64,000 nt of DNA from Crocosphaera chwakensis CCY0110. Lineage in GTDB: Bacteria; Cyanobacteriota; Cyanobacteriia; Cyanobacteriales; Microcystaceae. This document shows, piece after piece, positions 9,925-19,119 of the stretch. Numbering within the stretch: position 1 is the first letter of the stretch; the number at the start of each line of letters is the position of its first letter. Position numbers and translations under genes: made by a program. The notes below the pieces were generated by a model that did not search any database, was not told the DNA's origin, and saw only the letters and a program-made list of their open reading frames with translations. Where the stretch lies: positions 76,563 to 140,562 of the forward strand of contig NZ_AAXW01000011.1 in assembly GCF_000169335.1 (NCBI RefSeq), given 5' to 3'.

Positions 9925-10257
9925 GGTTTCTTTTACTATTAACTATCTAGTCTTTTTCAATTTTCTAGTCTTGATTGTAGGTAAATAATTCTCTAAATAC
10001 AGCCGAAAAAACACGGCAATACCTACGGATATAATTAAGATATCCGTAGCTTCACTGAATAATCTCATTATCTTGGTTAAGTAATTGTTGACTGAGACTT
10101 TTGCCTGTTGCCTTTGACTTACAAAGAAAAGTGTTTTAATAGGTGCAAATGCTGATCGACTGAAGTGAATCCCCAGTCAACTTTTAATACGAACTCATAA
10201 CAGTTACGAATTAGTAGTCACTTCTATGATGAATTCTTGAACTAAATCATTTGAAAG
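9925..10257. other. Intergenic region with a perfect 10-bp palindrome
   Basis: No gene is seen in these 333 bases. They hold a perfect inverted repeat at 10023-10049 (CTACGGATAT, 7-base spacer, ATATCCGTAG) and a smaller GCCG/CGGC hairpin just to its left. Neither is followed by a T tract, so they look more like an operator or dispersed palindrome than a terminator. The promoter for the DUF2949 gene should lie near 9925-10000. Confidence 0.5.
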
Positions 10258-11226
10258 TTATTTAGAACAAACTTGACTTAACCATTCAACCACTTCTAGA
10301 CCTAAATTCGTACCATCGAGTAGATCAATTTCTCGAATACCTGTAGGACTGGTAACATTGACTTCAGTTAAATAACCGCCAATCACGTCAATACCAACAA
10401 AATATAAGCCATTTTTCCGCAATCTTGACCCCACCACCTCACAAATATGCTCTTCTCTAGGGGTTAATTCCGTTTTTTCTACTCTTCCCCCAACCGCCAT
10501 GTTACCGCGAAACTCTTGACCTGTGGGAACTCGATTCACCGCGCCAATGGGTTTACCATCTAAAAGGATAATGCGTTTGTCTCCGTTTTTGGCTTCGGGT
10601 AAAAATCTTTGAACCATGACCGGTTCTTGACCGTGATAGGTACTGACTTCAATGATAGAGTTAAAATTGCGATCGCCTGGTTCTAAAAATAAAATTCCTT
10701 CCCCTGCTTTACCCCCTAACGGTTTCAAGACGGCCTGTGTTTTCTCCTCAACAAACTGGCGAATAACTTTCTTATCCAGACTAACCACGGTTTCAGGCAT
10801 CACCGAGTAAAATTGTAGGGTGTACATTTTCTCGTTAGCTTCTCGTAATCCTTGAGGAGAATTAATGACCAAAGTGTTTGTTGGATCAATTAATTCGAGG
10901 ATATATGTGGCATACAGATAACGAATAGTCACTGGAGGATCTTTTCGCATCCACACCGCGTCCATGTCCTCAAGACAACGTAACTCTCCTGGAGAAACTT
11001 GATACCACTGGGAGACACTCACCCATTTTCCGTCTTGTAAGGTTACAGAGGTTAACTGGACTTGAGATAAAACAGCCCAAGCTTTCCCATCAATGACACT
11101 CAATTGATGAATTTCTGTGATCCATACTTCATGGCCTAAATTTTGGGCTGCTTCCATAATAGCGACGGTGCTATCGTGGGCAGGGTTGAGATTAGCAATA
11201 GGATCAATAATAAACGCGAGTTTCAT
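10258..11226 (-). CDS. gshB: Glutathione synthetase
   Basis: An ATP-grasp ligase of 322 residues that adds glycine to gamma-glutamylcysteine, the second step of glutathione synthesis in the cytoplasm. Visible blocks are KLAFIIDPIANLNPAHDSTV at the N-terminus, VWMRKDPPVT, the ATP-grasp KPLGGKAGEGI loop, NGDKRIILLDGKPIGAVNR and the metal-binding VNVTSPTGIREID. The length is normal. Its ATG overlaps the glutaredoxin stop by one base (TAATG), so the two are translationally coupled. This joins synthesis of glutathione with an enzyme that uses it. Confidence 0.97.
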   Translation of the reverse strand: MKLAFIIDPIANLNPAHDSTVAIMEAAQNLGHEVWITEIHQLSVIDGKAWAVLSQVQLTSVTLQDGKWVSVSQWYQVSPGELRCLEDMDAVWMRKDPPVTIRYLYATYILELIDPTNTLVINSPQGLREANEKMYTLQFYSVMPETVVSLDKKVIRQFVEEKTQAVLKPLGGKAGEGILFLEPGDRNFNSIIEVSTYHGQEPVMVQRFLPEAKNGDKRIILLDGKPIGAVNRVPTGQEFRGNMAVGGRVEKTELTPREEHICEVVGSRLRKNGLYFVGIDVIGGYLTEVNVTSPTGIREIDLLDGTNLGLEVVEWLSQVCSK

Positions 11227-11495
11227 TAGGCTGCCGACTGCTCCAATAAGCTATCAAGTTTCCCAGTTGAATCTAAGTGATACAATTCATCACAACCCCC
11301 CACATGGCGATCGTTGATAAAAATTTGTGGTAAACTGCGTTTTCCGTTGGCCCGTTCTGTCATTTCTTCCCTAGCCTCTTCGTCCCCATCAATACAATAT
11401 TCTGTGAATTCTGCCCCTTTTTTAACTAATAAAGCTTTTGCTCGAATACAAAAGGGACAGGTACTCCAAGTATAAATTTCAACGTTAGCTGCCAT
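11226..11495 (-). CDS. grxC: Glutaredoxin (GrxC type)
   Basis: An 89-residue dithiol glutaredoxin with active site CPFC near residues 13-16 (TWSTCPFCIRAKALL). The glutathione-binding TVPQ-like region appears as RSLPQIFINDRHVGGCDEL. It reduces disulfides and mixed disulfides with glutathione. It is the first gene of a tight pair with gshB (TAATG overlap). The divergent pentapeptide-repeat gene starts 218 bp away, and that gap should hold both promoters. Confidence 0.95.
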   Translation of the reverse strand: MAANVEIYTWSTCPFCIRAKALLVKKGAEFTEYCIDGDEEAREEMTERANGKRSLPQIFINDRHVGGCDELYHLDSTGKLDSLLEQSAA

Positions 11496-11712
11496 AGATA
11501 TCTCAAATATTAATTATTATGTCAATTGTACTCTGTTCTGACTGTCTATTGTGGCGATCAAAGTCAAAGAAATTAGTCATAATAGATAATTAAAGTTTGT
11601 TGTCTTATCATGAAGCGATCGCAAGGGTTATCAGGCCAATAACTCTCACATTTTTATACAATAACTTTTTTCCTCACCTGAAACTGTTGTCTATTCACTC
11701 CCAATAAAAGCC

Positions 11713-12498
11713 ATGATAAAAATTACTTCTATTAGTTTAACTGCTCTATTGACAGCATTTGGGTTAGTTTTACCGGTCAGAGCCGAAAATTTAGCCCATT
11801 TAAGTCAATTATTATCCACAAAACAATGTCAACTCTGTGATTTAACTGGCTCAGGGTTAGTGATGGCCGATCTTTCAGGTGCTTCTTTAATTGGGGCTAA
11901 TTTAGCTGGAGCCAACCTATCTCAAGCCAATTTAGCAGGAGCCGATCTTAGGGGGGCAAATTTAACCGGAGCTTCGTTATACGGAGCTAATTTAACCGGT
12001 GCTAATTTAAGTAGTGCTGTGTTAGAAGGAACGGATTTAAGAGAATCCTATCTTACCAATGCTAACTTAACTGGTACTAACTTGGCTAACGCTTATGTGC
12101 AAGGGGCTAAAGGCATTTCTCAAAATGCAGGAACTCCTGAACTTTTTTATGGATGGGGTTTAATTGAAACCAAAGAAGGAAATTATCAAGAAGCGATCGC
12201 TCATCATAATAAGGCGTTAATTTTAGATTCAGAATATGCCCCTGCTTATTTAGCCAGAGGTTATGCTTTATTACGGTTAGGGAATGAAAATGGAGCAGTC
12301 CTTAATGCCCAAATGGCTTCTCAACTTTACGAAAAACAGGAAAATACTCAAGGAAAAGAATTGGCTGAAAGTTTTGTCAAAAATATTGAAGCCATGCAAG
12401 AAGCACGGAGAAAAGGAGGCGGTTCTCCTGGTTTAGACAATATTGTTCGGGGTGTGGCTTCTTTGGCGTTACAATTTTTGCTCAAAGGCGGGATTTAA
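11713..12498 (+). CDS. Secreted pentapeptide-repeat protein with TPR-like tail
   Basis: A 261-residue protein. Residues 1-24 form a signal peptide ending at VRAEN, followed by a Cys pair (CQLCDLTGSG). From about 45 to 130 there are pentapeptide repeats of the A(D/N)LxG type (ADLSGASLIGANLAGANLSQ), which fold as a right-handed beta helix. From about 145 a tetratricopeptide-like helical region follows (YGWGLIETKEGNYQEAIAHH, AYLARGYALLRLGNENGA). It is likely periplasmic or lumenal and a protein-interaction scaffold. The exact role is unknown. A hairpin at 12535 follows the gene. Confidence 0.85.
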   Translation: MIKITSISLTALLTAFGLVLPVRAENLAHLSQLLSTKQCQLCDLTGSGLVMADLSGASLIGANLAGANLSQANLAGADLRGANLTGASLYGANLTGANLSSAVLEGTDLRESYLTNANLTGTNLANAYVQGAKGISQNAGTPELFYGWGLIETKEGNYQEAIAHHNKALILDSEYAPAYLARGYALLRLGNENGAVLNAQMASQLYEKQENTQGKELAESFVKNIEAMQEARRKGGGSPGLDNIVRGVASLALQFLLKGGI

Positions 12499-12534
12499 TA
12501 TTAGCGATCAAAACTATAGATGTTCATATTCTAG

Positions 12535-12555
12535 GGGCTTAATGTTATTAAGCCC
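12535..12555. terminator. Hairpin between convergent genes
   Basis: GGGCTTAA and TTAAGCCC pair perfectly over a five-base loop, between the convergent pentapeptide-repeat and shc genes. There is no T tract on either side, so termination is plausible from position only. Confidence 0.4.
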
Positions 12556-12604
12556 TGATCAAGATAACAGGATATAAAGATGCTAGATTAGATTAATCCA
12601 ACAT

Positions 12605-14593
12605 TTAACTCCCTAACATTTGTTGATAACGTCCTAAAGCAATCAAAGGGAAATAATGACGATAGAAATGATAGCGGATGTAGAAATGACAAGGAAAACC
12701 AGTTCCCGTAAATTCTGATTCTTCCCAGGTTCCTTCTTCGGTTTGGGTGTTTAATAAGTAGTTAATTCCTCGTTCAATACTATCAGTTTCAAAGTGATTT
12801 AATACTTCTCCTGCATCTAATAAACCAATCAAAGCCCAAGCCGTTTGAGAAGGGGTACTAACGCCTTTTCCTTTGAGACTGAGATCGTTATAACTCCAGC
12901 AGGTTTCCCCCCATCCTCCGTCTTCATTTTGACAGCTTAATAACCAGTTCATGCCTTGTTCTATTTGGGATTTATGTTGTTTGGGGTTAATAACAGCTAA
13001 TGCAGATAAGACCCCACTGGTTCCGTAGATATAATTCACACCCCAACGACCAAACCAACTACCATCTTTTTCTTGTTCTTCATAAAGATAATCGAGGGCT
13101 TTATTGAGGCGATCGCTTGACATTTCTAGGTCACAGCTACCTACCATTTCTACTACTCTAGCAGTGACATCGGCGGTGTTAGGATCGATCATAGCTTTTA
13201 AGTCACCGTAAGGAATTTCATTTAACCAAGCTTGATCATTATCTACATCAAAAGCAGCCCACCCCCCTGCTTTACATTGCATGGTTTCTATCCATTTTAA
13301 ACAGCGATTAATAGCTGCTTGTTTTAGGGCTTCATCGGGTAATTTTATGCCATTTAATGCCATTACCACGGTAGCAGAATCATCGATATCAGGATAAAAA
13401 CGATTGGTAAATTCAAATGCCCATCCGCCGGGTTTTCCTGTTTTGTTTTTAACTGCCCAGTCTCCATATTCAAGGACTTGTTTTTCTAATAACCATTTTC
13501 CTGCTTTTACTAAGGAAAAATGATCTTTGGGTAAACCAGAATCCGTTAAGGCTCGTATGCACCAAGCCGTATCCCATACAGGAGAAACACAAGCTTGCAC
13601 TCGATAAGTATCATTTTCTTCGATAGAAAAACGATCAATCGCTTCAAAACCTCGTTGAACCGAAGGATCAGCCACATCATAATTTAACACTCGAAATGCT
13701 AATAAAGAATTGACCATTGGGGGCATAATTCCTCCCCAATCTCCTGTTTCTTGTTGATGGTCTAACATCCATCTTTCTGCTGCTTGGAGTCCTTGTTTTC
13801 GGAAGGGAACTAAGTCAACTTGTTCAGCCAATTTGAAAACCTTATCTAAGCCTAAAAATAGGTCACCCCAATTATTATTTTTCGGTAATTCGTACTTAAC
13901 ATTTTCAATGCCTTCTGCATATAATTCATCTAGATTAAAGATAGGATCAATCGCAAAAACTGGCTTATCGTTAAAGACAATAATTAAAGGAACTGTGCTT
14001 TCTCTAGCCCAACTTGCCATTTCATAAATAGTGAAAGGAAAACTATTAGGAAATAACATAATCCACGGAGGAATAGAAGGAATTCCTTTCCAGCTATAAC
14101 AACCGATTAATGCTAGGTGAAACTTAGTAAAAATTCGGGTTTTACTAATACCCCCTTGACTAATAATAAAGTTTTTAGCGCGAATTAAGGCAGGGTCATT
14201 CGAGGGGACTCCTAATAAACGTAAAGCCATATAAGCTTCTACGGAGGTACTAATTTCTCCCCCGTCTCCATAGAAGAGTTCCCAACCCCCATGTTCTCGT
14301 TGTTGCTGACGTAAATAAGCTTCAACTTTGTGTAGAGGACGGGTTTTATCGGTTCCCCATATTTTATGAAGTAAGACTGTTTCAGCCGTTAGGGTAATGT
14401 TAGACTCTAATTCTGCCCACCAGTAGCCTTGAGGATATTGTAGGGATAATAAATAATTTTGGCTGGCGGTGATGGCATCATTGAGGGATAAAGCGGGTTT
14501 ATGAGTTTGTCTGTCTCGCGTTTGCATCGCTAATTCCGTTACACTCCTTCGATATTCCTTGTAGGAAACTATGTGGTTTAATAAATAACTCAT
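12605..14593 (-). CDS. shc: Squalene-hopene cyclase
   Basis: A 662-residue terpene cyclase that converts squalene to hopene/hopanol, the hopanoid precursor, at the membrane surface. The protonating DxDD motif is intact as DIDD in YPDIDDSATVVMAL near residue 402. QW-type repeats are visible (EHGGWELFYG, TGDWGGIMPP, KAGGWAAFD, DGSWFGRWG, DGGWGETCWSY, EGTWEESEF). The C-terminus ends with the conserved FPCHFYIRYHFYRHYFPL. The first 22 residues are not typical; an ATG at codon 23 (14527) aligns better with the usual N-terminus. It is likely monocistronic. Confidence 0.97.
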   Translation of the reverse strand: MSYLLNHIVSYKEYRRSVTELAMQTRDRQTHKPALSLNDAITASQNYLLSLQYPQGYWWAELESNITLTAETVLLHKIWGTDKTRPLHKVEAYLRQQQREHGGWELFYGDGGEISTSVEAYMALRLLGVPSNDPALIRAKNFIISQGGISKTRIFTKFHLALIGCYSWKGIPSIPPWIMLFPNSFPFTIYEMASWARESTVPLIIVFNDKPVFAIDPIFNLDELYAEGIENVKYELPKNNNWGDLFLGLDKVFKLAEQVDLVPFRKQGLQAAERWMLDHQQETGDWGGIMPPMVNSLLAFRVLNYDVADPSVQRGFEAIDRFSIEENDTYRVQACVSPVWDTAWCIRALTDSGLPKDHFSLVKAGKWLLEKQVLEYGDWAVKNKTGKPGGWAFEFTNRFYPDIDDSATVVMALNGIKLPDEALKQAAINRCLKWIETMQCKAGGWAAFDVDNDQAWLNEIPYGDLKAMIDPNTADVTARVVEMVGSCDLEMSSDRLNKALDYLYEEQEKDGSWFGRWGVNYIYGTSGVLSALAVINPKQHKSQIEQGMNWLLSCQNEDGGWGETCWSYNDLSLKGKGVSTPSQTAWALIGLLDAGEVLNHFETDSIERGINYLLNTQTEEGTWEESEFTGTGFPCHFYIRYHFYRHYFPLIALGRYQQMLGS

Positions 14594-14775
14594 TGGTACA
14601 TTTATCCTATGAGTTATATCTTTTTTAATTATAGTTGGTCTTACGGTAGCTCATTAACTAACTCTCTAAATAGTCGTTTTGCTACATGGCTGACTACTTT
14701 CATGCTTAATAATTCGGATGGGTGTTTCCTGTAACTTTGGTCTTTTCATCCATGTACAAGTAACTGATCACTGAT

Positions 14776-16128
14776 TTATTTATCTCCGCAAACTTGTTGT
14801 AAAGTTCCGACGAATTCGGGATAAGAAATAGCGGCCGCTTCTGCACGGTTAATAATAGTTTTTCCTTTAGCATTTAAAGCTGCGATCGCTAAACTCATGG
14901 CAATCCGATGGTCGGTATAACTATCAACGTCAGCAGCGTTTAAAGGAGTCCCTCCGATGATTTCTAAGCCATCAGATAACTCAGTAATGTTAGCCCCCAT
15001 TTTAGTTAATTCTGAAGCCATTACCGCCAAGCGATCGCTTTCTTTTACCCTTAATTCTGCTGCATCTTTGATAACTGTTTTACCTGTAGCAAAAATAGCA
15101 GCAACGGCTAAAATTGGGACTTCATCGATCAGTCTAGGAAGAATATCCCCTGCAATGGTACAGCCTTTCAACTGACAAGATTTAACCCGTAAGTCAGCCA
15201 CGGGTTCCCCAGTAACAATGCGTTTATTTTCTAGGGTAATGTCTGCATCCATCATTTCTAAGGCTTCTAAAATACCAGTTCGAGTGGGATTAATGCCCAC
15301 ATTTTCAATTAATAATTCTGACCCAGGAACGATAGATGCTGCGACTAACCAAAAGGCTGCCGAACTAATATCCCCTGGAACAATTACTTTTTGGCCGGTT
15401 AGTTTGGGATGACCGATAATGGTAACACTATGGGTTTTAGAATCGATTTCTAAGGTTGCGCCAAAAGCTTGTAACAGCCGTTCGCTGTGGTCACGGGATA
15501 AAGCAGGTTCCGTGACTGTGGTTTTCCCTTCTGTCATCAACCCTGCTAATAAGATACAAGATTTAACTTGCGCTGAGGCAATGGGGGAATGGTAATGGAT
15601 GGGTTTCAGGGTTTGTCCTTTGACGGATAATGGTGCTAACGTATTGTTTTTGCGTCCCCATATTTGCGCTGACATTTCTTGTAAGGGTTTGATGACACGG
15701 GACATAGGACGCGATCGCAAAGAAGCATCCCCCGTCACACAAAAAAGGCGATCAGGGTGAGACGCTAATAAGCCTAACATCAAGCGCATAGTTGTGCCAG
15801 AGTTCCCTGCATTTAGTACGTCTTGGGGTTCTTCTAACTTGCCTAAGCCAATTCCTTGTACGGTAACTTTATCGCTGTTTAAGGGGGATATTTTCGCCCC
15901 CATCGCGCGGAAACACTCGGCGGTACTGCGAGGATCTTCTCCTAATAATAAGCCTTCGATAATCGTTTCTCCTTCTGCGATCGCCCCTAACATCAAAGCG
16001 CGATGAGAAATGGATTTATCCCCAGGTATTTGCAGGGTTCCTTGAAGAAATAATCCTGTGTTAGGAGGGGTTATGGTTAAAATTTGCTGATTTTCTACAC
16101 TTTGCAGGTTAATGATCGACTTAGACAT
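14776..16128 (-). CDS. aroA: 3-phosphoshikimate 1-carboxyvinyltransferase (EPSP synthase)
   Basis: A 450-residue shikimate-pathway enzyme that joins phosphoenolpyruvate to shikimate-3-phosphate. The N-terminal PGDKSISHRALMLGA and LNAGNSGTTMRLMLGLL blocks are diagnostic, as is RVKESDRLAVMASEL near the C-terminus. The two-lobed fold is covered in full. The first 30 residues before PGDKS are somewhat long but include hydrophobic family-like sequence. The flanking gap to shc is 182 bp, so it is probably a separate transcript. Confidence 0.97.
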   Translation of the reverse strand: MSKSIINLQSVENQQILTITPPNTGLFLQGTLQIPGDKSISHRALMLGAIAEGETIIEGLLLGEDPRSTAECFRAMGAKISPLNSDKVTVQGIGLGKLEEPQDVLNAGNSGTTMRLMLGLLASHPDRLFCVTGDASLRSRPMSRVIKPLQEMSAQIWGRKNNTLAPLSVKGQTLKPIHYHSPIASAQVKSCILLAGLMTEGKTTVTEPALSRDHSERLLQAFGATLEIDSKTHSVTIIGHPKLTGQKVIVPGDISSAAFWLVAASIVPGSELLIENVGINPTRTGILEALEMMDADITLENKRIVTGEPVADLRVKSCQLKGCTIAGDILPRLIDEVPILAVAAIFATGKTVIKDAAELRVKESDRLAVMASELTKMGANITELSDGLEIIGGTPLNAADVDSYTDHRIAMSLAIAALNAKGKTIINRAEAAAISYPEFVGTLQQVCGDK

Positions 16129-16203
16129 AGGTTAAGATTCAAAAGTTACCCGTCAGATGGAAAGGATGCTGACATAGGTATTTTATCAATGAATAAATAA
16201 TAG

Positions 16204-16234
16204 TTAATAATTAATAATTAATAATTAATAATTG
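16204..16234. repeat. Short tandem repeat of TTAATAA heptamers
   Basis: About four tandem copies of TTAATAA lie just after the Uma2 gene stop. This is a simple heptameric repeat of the kind common between cyanobacterial genes. Confidence 0.7.
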
Positions 16235-16241
16235 TTTTTAC

Positions 16242-16811
16242 TTAATTCCAACTAACATCTTCGTATATTTCTGTTAAGTCAGCTTCAAATTTAATACTTT
16301 TTAGTATAAAATTTTTACAATCCGCATGATACACTTCTAACACCCATAAACCTTGCTCATTTTTTCTAAAACATTCAATTCGTTGATGTTTAGTATTAAT
16401 TAAAACATATTCTTCTAAACTGTCTAAGCTTTGATAATCAATAAATTTATCTCCCCTATCAAACGCTTCGGTTGAGTCTGATAAAACCTCAATAATCAGT
16501 TTAGGATAACATTTATAAGTATTAGTTTCTTGGTCTTTTGAATCACAAGTGATCAGTACATCAGGATAATAAAAACGATTAAGATGTTCTAGTCTAACTT
16601 TCATATCACTGATGTAGACTCGACAATTTGATCCTCTTACATGATTTCGCAATAATGCAAAGATATTTCCTGCAATGGTAACATGAGCATCAGATGCACC
16701 AGTCATTTCAAAAATATGTCCATCTATGTATTCATGTTTAATATTTTGCTGTTTTTCTAATTCAAGATATTCTTCAGGAGTTAGAGGAGAAGATTCAGAT
16801 AAAGCAATCAT
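16242..16811 (-). CDS. Uma2 family (DUF820) nuclease-fold protein
   Basis: A 189-residue protein of the Uma2/DUF820 family, abundant in cyanobacteria. It has the family's PD-(D/E)xK-like core: YYPDVLITC, then KLIIEVLSDSTEAFDRGDK with the following YQSLDSLEEYVLI. The N-terminal LTPEEYLELEKQ and HEYIDGHIFEM segments are also typical. Whether it cuts DNA is not established for most members. It is single, with no toxin-antitoxin partner visible. Confidence 0.85.
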   Translation of the reverse strand: MIALSESSPLTPEEYLELEKQQNIKHEYIDGHIFEMTGASDAHVTIAGNIFALLRNHVRGSNCRVYISDMKVRLEHLNRFYYPDVLITCDSKDQETNTYKCYPKLIIEVLSDSTEAFDRGDKFIDYQSLDSLEEYVLINTKHQRIECFRKNEQGLWVLEVYHADCKNFILKSIKFEADLTEIYEDVSWN

Positions 16812-16963
16812 AGGACTTAATTTAATACTTTATAAGTGTATAATAGCAAAACTAATTATCAATTAAAACGTATTGAATAGAGAAGTTGTGATTAACCAAC
16901 CCCTCTAAAAATCCAAACTAATAATAGACTATTTTTTCTAGCAAGAGAAAATTAGTCAAAAAG

Positions 16964-17392
16964 TCATGAAACTGCTAAAAGCTCTGAGAAGGTTCTAATT
17001 TTTTGGACATTATTTTTAAGAGTTAATATATTTGCTTCTAGTTCTTCGCTCTTATTTATACCTAATTTCGACTGAGTTTTAGCTGAATCTGCAAAATGGA
17101 TTTCAGATAATGTGACTTTTATTCCGAATACAAGACTCAAAATTTTATGATAGTCAAAGACACTATCTCCTATCATTTTTTCATCTATATCTTTCAGTAA
17201 CTCTTGACAATATTCTTCAAGAATTGAGCAATCCGAGTAACAACTTTTTCCTAAAGTTAAGTTTTGAATTATGGTTTCTAAACAGTTAGCTATTTTATTG
17301 ATCTGAAATACCAAGTTCTGATAGTTTTTGTATCCAATTCTTTTAACTTGGACTAAAGAACTTTCTTTTGATTCTAATAAATTGGTAATCAT
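16964..17392 (-). CDS. Hypothetical helical protein
   Basis: A 142-residue soluble, mostly helical protein that I do not recognise. A longer reading from a TTG at 17419 is possible, but AAAGGAG lies 8 bases before the ATG at 17392, which decides the start. It has leucine/isoleucine-rich heptads around residues 20-40 (YQNLVFQINKIANCLETIIQ) and 112-136, suggesting coiled-coil pairing, and a Cys pair near residues 50-54. It is transcribed away from isiA, so the two share the long intergenic region. Confidence 0.65.
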   Translation of the reverse strand: MITNLLESKESSLVQVKRIGYKNYQNLVFQINKIANCLETIIQNLTLGKSCYSDCSILEEYCQELLKDIDEKMIGDSVFDYHKILSLVFGIKVTLSEIHFADSAKTQSKLGINKSEELEANILTLKNNVQKIRTFSELLAVS

Positions 17393-17940
17393 GGTTTGAT
17401 CTCCTTTGAAACTTAGCAAAAATATAATTATTAATATAGGATTAAATTTTTCAAAATTAACTCTATAAAATGGCTGAGAAATGTCTGACCTTATTAGGGT
17501 AAATTAGTGTTTTTTATTTCTGAAGAAGTATCACTGAGGTAAGATTTATGACATCTTATTTTTATGGTATTAACGTTTTGTTTATCTCCCTAAAATCTAC
17601 AATCCTTTCTGATATAGGTTTTCAGCCCAATTCCTCATAATAGCAATGGATAGTAACCAAGCTAATGATGTTTTTTATGTTATGAATACATAACTTAGTT
17701 GATAGTTTAAATAATATTTTTGTGCTAATAAGAATTTTAACGTTTTCAATATATTTTAACTTTTGTTCAAAAATTTGTACTTTTAATAAAACTAATAAAG
17801 CACATATACAAAAATCTAACTAAGATGACAACTGCTCTCAATGGAGAATTAAACAATTCTTAATGGTTTTATCTTGCTAATCTTTTTAAGTTGGTAGTAA
17901 GCTTATTGATAGTATTTTTCAATAAGTGTTCATTAAGTTG
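17393..17940. promoter_or_regulatory. Divergent regulatory region upstream of isiA
   Basis: No gene is seen in about 550 AT-rich bases between the divergent hypothetical gene and isiA. A long leader is plausible for isiA. AT-rich direct and inverted patches are present (for example GTTATGAATACATAAC at about 17677-17692). I could not pick promoter boxes with confidence. Confidence 0.45.
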
Positions 17941-17959
17941 TTCAATGAGAATCATCATG
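17941..17959 (+). promoter_or_regulatory. Candidate Fur box over the isiA start codon
   Basis: TTCAATGAGAATCATCATG agrees with the classic 19-base Fur consensus at 13 positions by eye, and its core AATGAGAATCAT is strong. It overlaps the ribosome-binding region and the ATG of isiA. isiA is repressed by Fur in iron-replete cyanobacteria, which supports the reading, but a downstream operator position is unusual. Confidence 0.45.
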
Positions 17960-18988
17960 CAAACTTACGACAATTCAACAGTGAAATATGACTGGTGGGC
18001 AGGAAATGCCAGATTTGCCGATAAATCAGGCTTATTTATCGTTGCTCACGTTGCACAGGCTGCTTTGATCATGTTTTGGGCAGGTGCATTTACGCTGTTT
18101 GAACTTTCTACCTATTCTTCTGATTTGCCGATGGGAGAACAGGGATTAATTTTATTACCTCACTTAGCTACATTAGGCTTTGGAGTCGGACAAGGAGGAG
18201 AAGTTATTGATAGTTATTCCTTTTTTATCATTGGAGTGCTACACTTAATCTCATCTGCAGTATTAGGTGCTGGTGCCTTGTTTCATCTTTTACAGGCGCC
18301 GAATGATTTAAAAACCACAGAAGGAGGTGCGCGTCGCTTTCATTTTGAGTGGGATGACCCGAAAAAATTGGGTATTATTTTAGGTCATCACCTCTTGTTT
18401 TTAGGCATCGGTGCATTGTTATTAGTGGGAAAAGCCATGTATTGGGGTGGGTTGTACGACTCCACTACTGAAACGGTTCGTTTAGTGACTCAACCCACTT
18501 TAGACCCCTTAGTTATCTACGGTTATCAGACTCACTTTGCCAGTGTTAATAACCTAGAAGACTTAGTTGGTGGACATATTTATGTGGGTTTTCTTCTCTT
18601 AGCCGGCGGTATTTGGCATATTATTGTCCCACCGATGGAATGGGCGAAAAAACGCCTTATTTTCTCAGGAGAAGCCATTTTATCCTATTCTCTCGGTGGT
18701 ATTGCCTTAGCAGGGTTTGTGGCTGCTTATTTCTGTGCTGTGAATACTTTAGCCTATCCCCCCGAATTTTATGGTCTTCCTTTAGAAGTAAAGTTAGGTA
18801 TTACCCCTTATTTTGCCGATACAGCGATTTTAGACTTGGGTAAACATACCTCCCGTTGCTGGTTAGCTAATGCTCACTTTTTCTTAGCCTTTTTCTTCTT
18901 ACAAGGTCATCTTTGGCACGCAATACGCGCTTTAGGGTTTGACTTTAAACGAGTTGAAACTGCGCTGAATAACTTTGAACAAGTGTAA
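17957..18988 (+). CDS. isiA: Iron-stress chlorophyll-binding protein IsiA (CP43-like)
   Basis: A 343-residue, six-helix chlorophyll a antenna of the CP43/Pcb family. Under iron limitation it forms rings around photosystem I in the thylakoid. The start MQTYDNSTVKYDWWAGNARF matches the family start; the longer upstream reading adds 22 non-homologous residues. Conserved blocks with chlorophyll-ligand histidines include IVAHVAQAALI, LLPHLATLGFGVG, LGHHLLFLGIGALLLVGKA, YQTHFASV, GGHIYVGF and QGHLWHAIRA. The large lumenal loop E of CP43 is absent, as expected. A hairpin at 19010 and two further genes on the same strand suggest an operon. No flavodoxin (isiB) follows, unlike the Synechocystis isiAB arrangement. 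Confidence 0.95.
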   Translation: MQTYDNSTVKYDWWAGNARFADKSGLFIVAHVAQAALIMFWAGAFTLFELSTYSSDLPMGEQGLILLPHLATLGFGVGQGGEVIDSYSFFIIGVLHLISSAVLGAGALFHLLQAPNDLKTTEGGARRFHFEWDDPKKLGIILGHHLLFLGIGALLLVGKAMYWGGLYDSTTETVRLVTQPTLDPLVIYGYQTHFASVNNLEDLVGGHIYVGFLLLAGGIWHIIVPPMEWAKKRLIFSGEAILSYSLGGIALAGFVAAYFCAVNTLAYPPEFYGLPLEVKLGITPYFADTAILDLGKHTSRCWLANAHFFLAFFFLQGHLWHAIRALGFDFKRVETALNNFEQV

Positions 18989-19009
18989 ATAACACGCAAT
19001 AAAAAAGGA

Positions 19010-19061
19010 GTTAAGGGGTGTCTTTGGCGTTGTGAGAGGCACTAATAGACATCCGCTTAAC
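19010..19061 (+). promoter_or_regulatory. Long hairpin between isiA and the hydrolase gene
   Basis: GTTAAGGGGTGTCT (19010) and AGACATCCGCTTAAC (ending 19061) pair in a 13-bp stem with one mismatch and one bulge. No T tract follows. It could stabilise the isiA 3' end or act as a partial terminator that lowers downstream expression. Confidence 0.55.
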
Positions 19062-19119
19062 TTTCCTATTTCCACTCTATCTTAATTGTGCCTTAAATTT
19101 TTCAAAATTGGAGTTTCTT

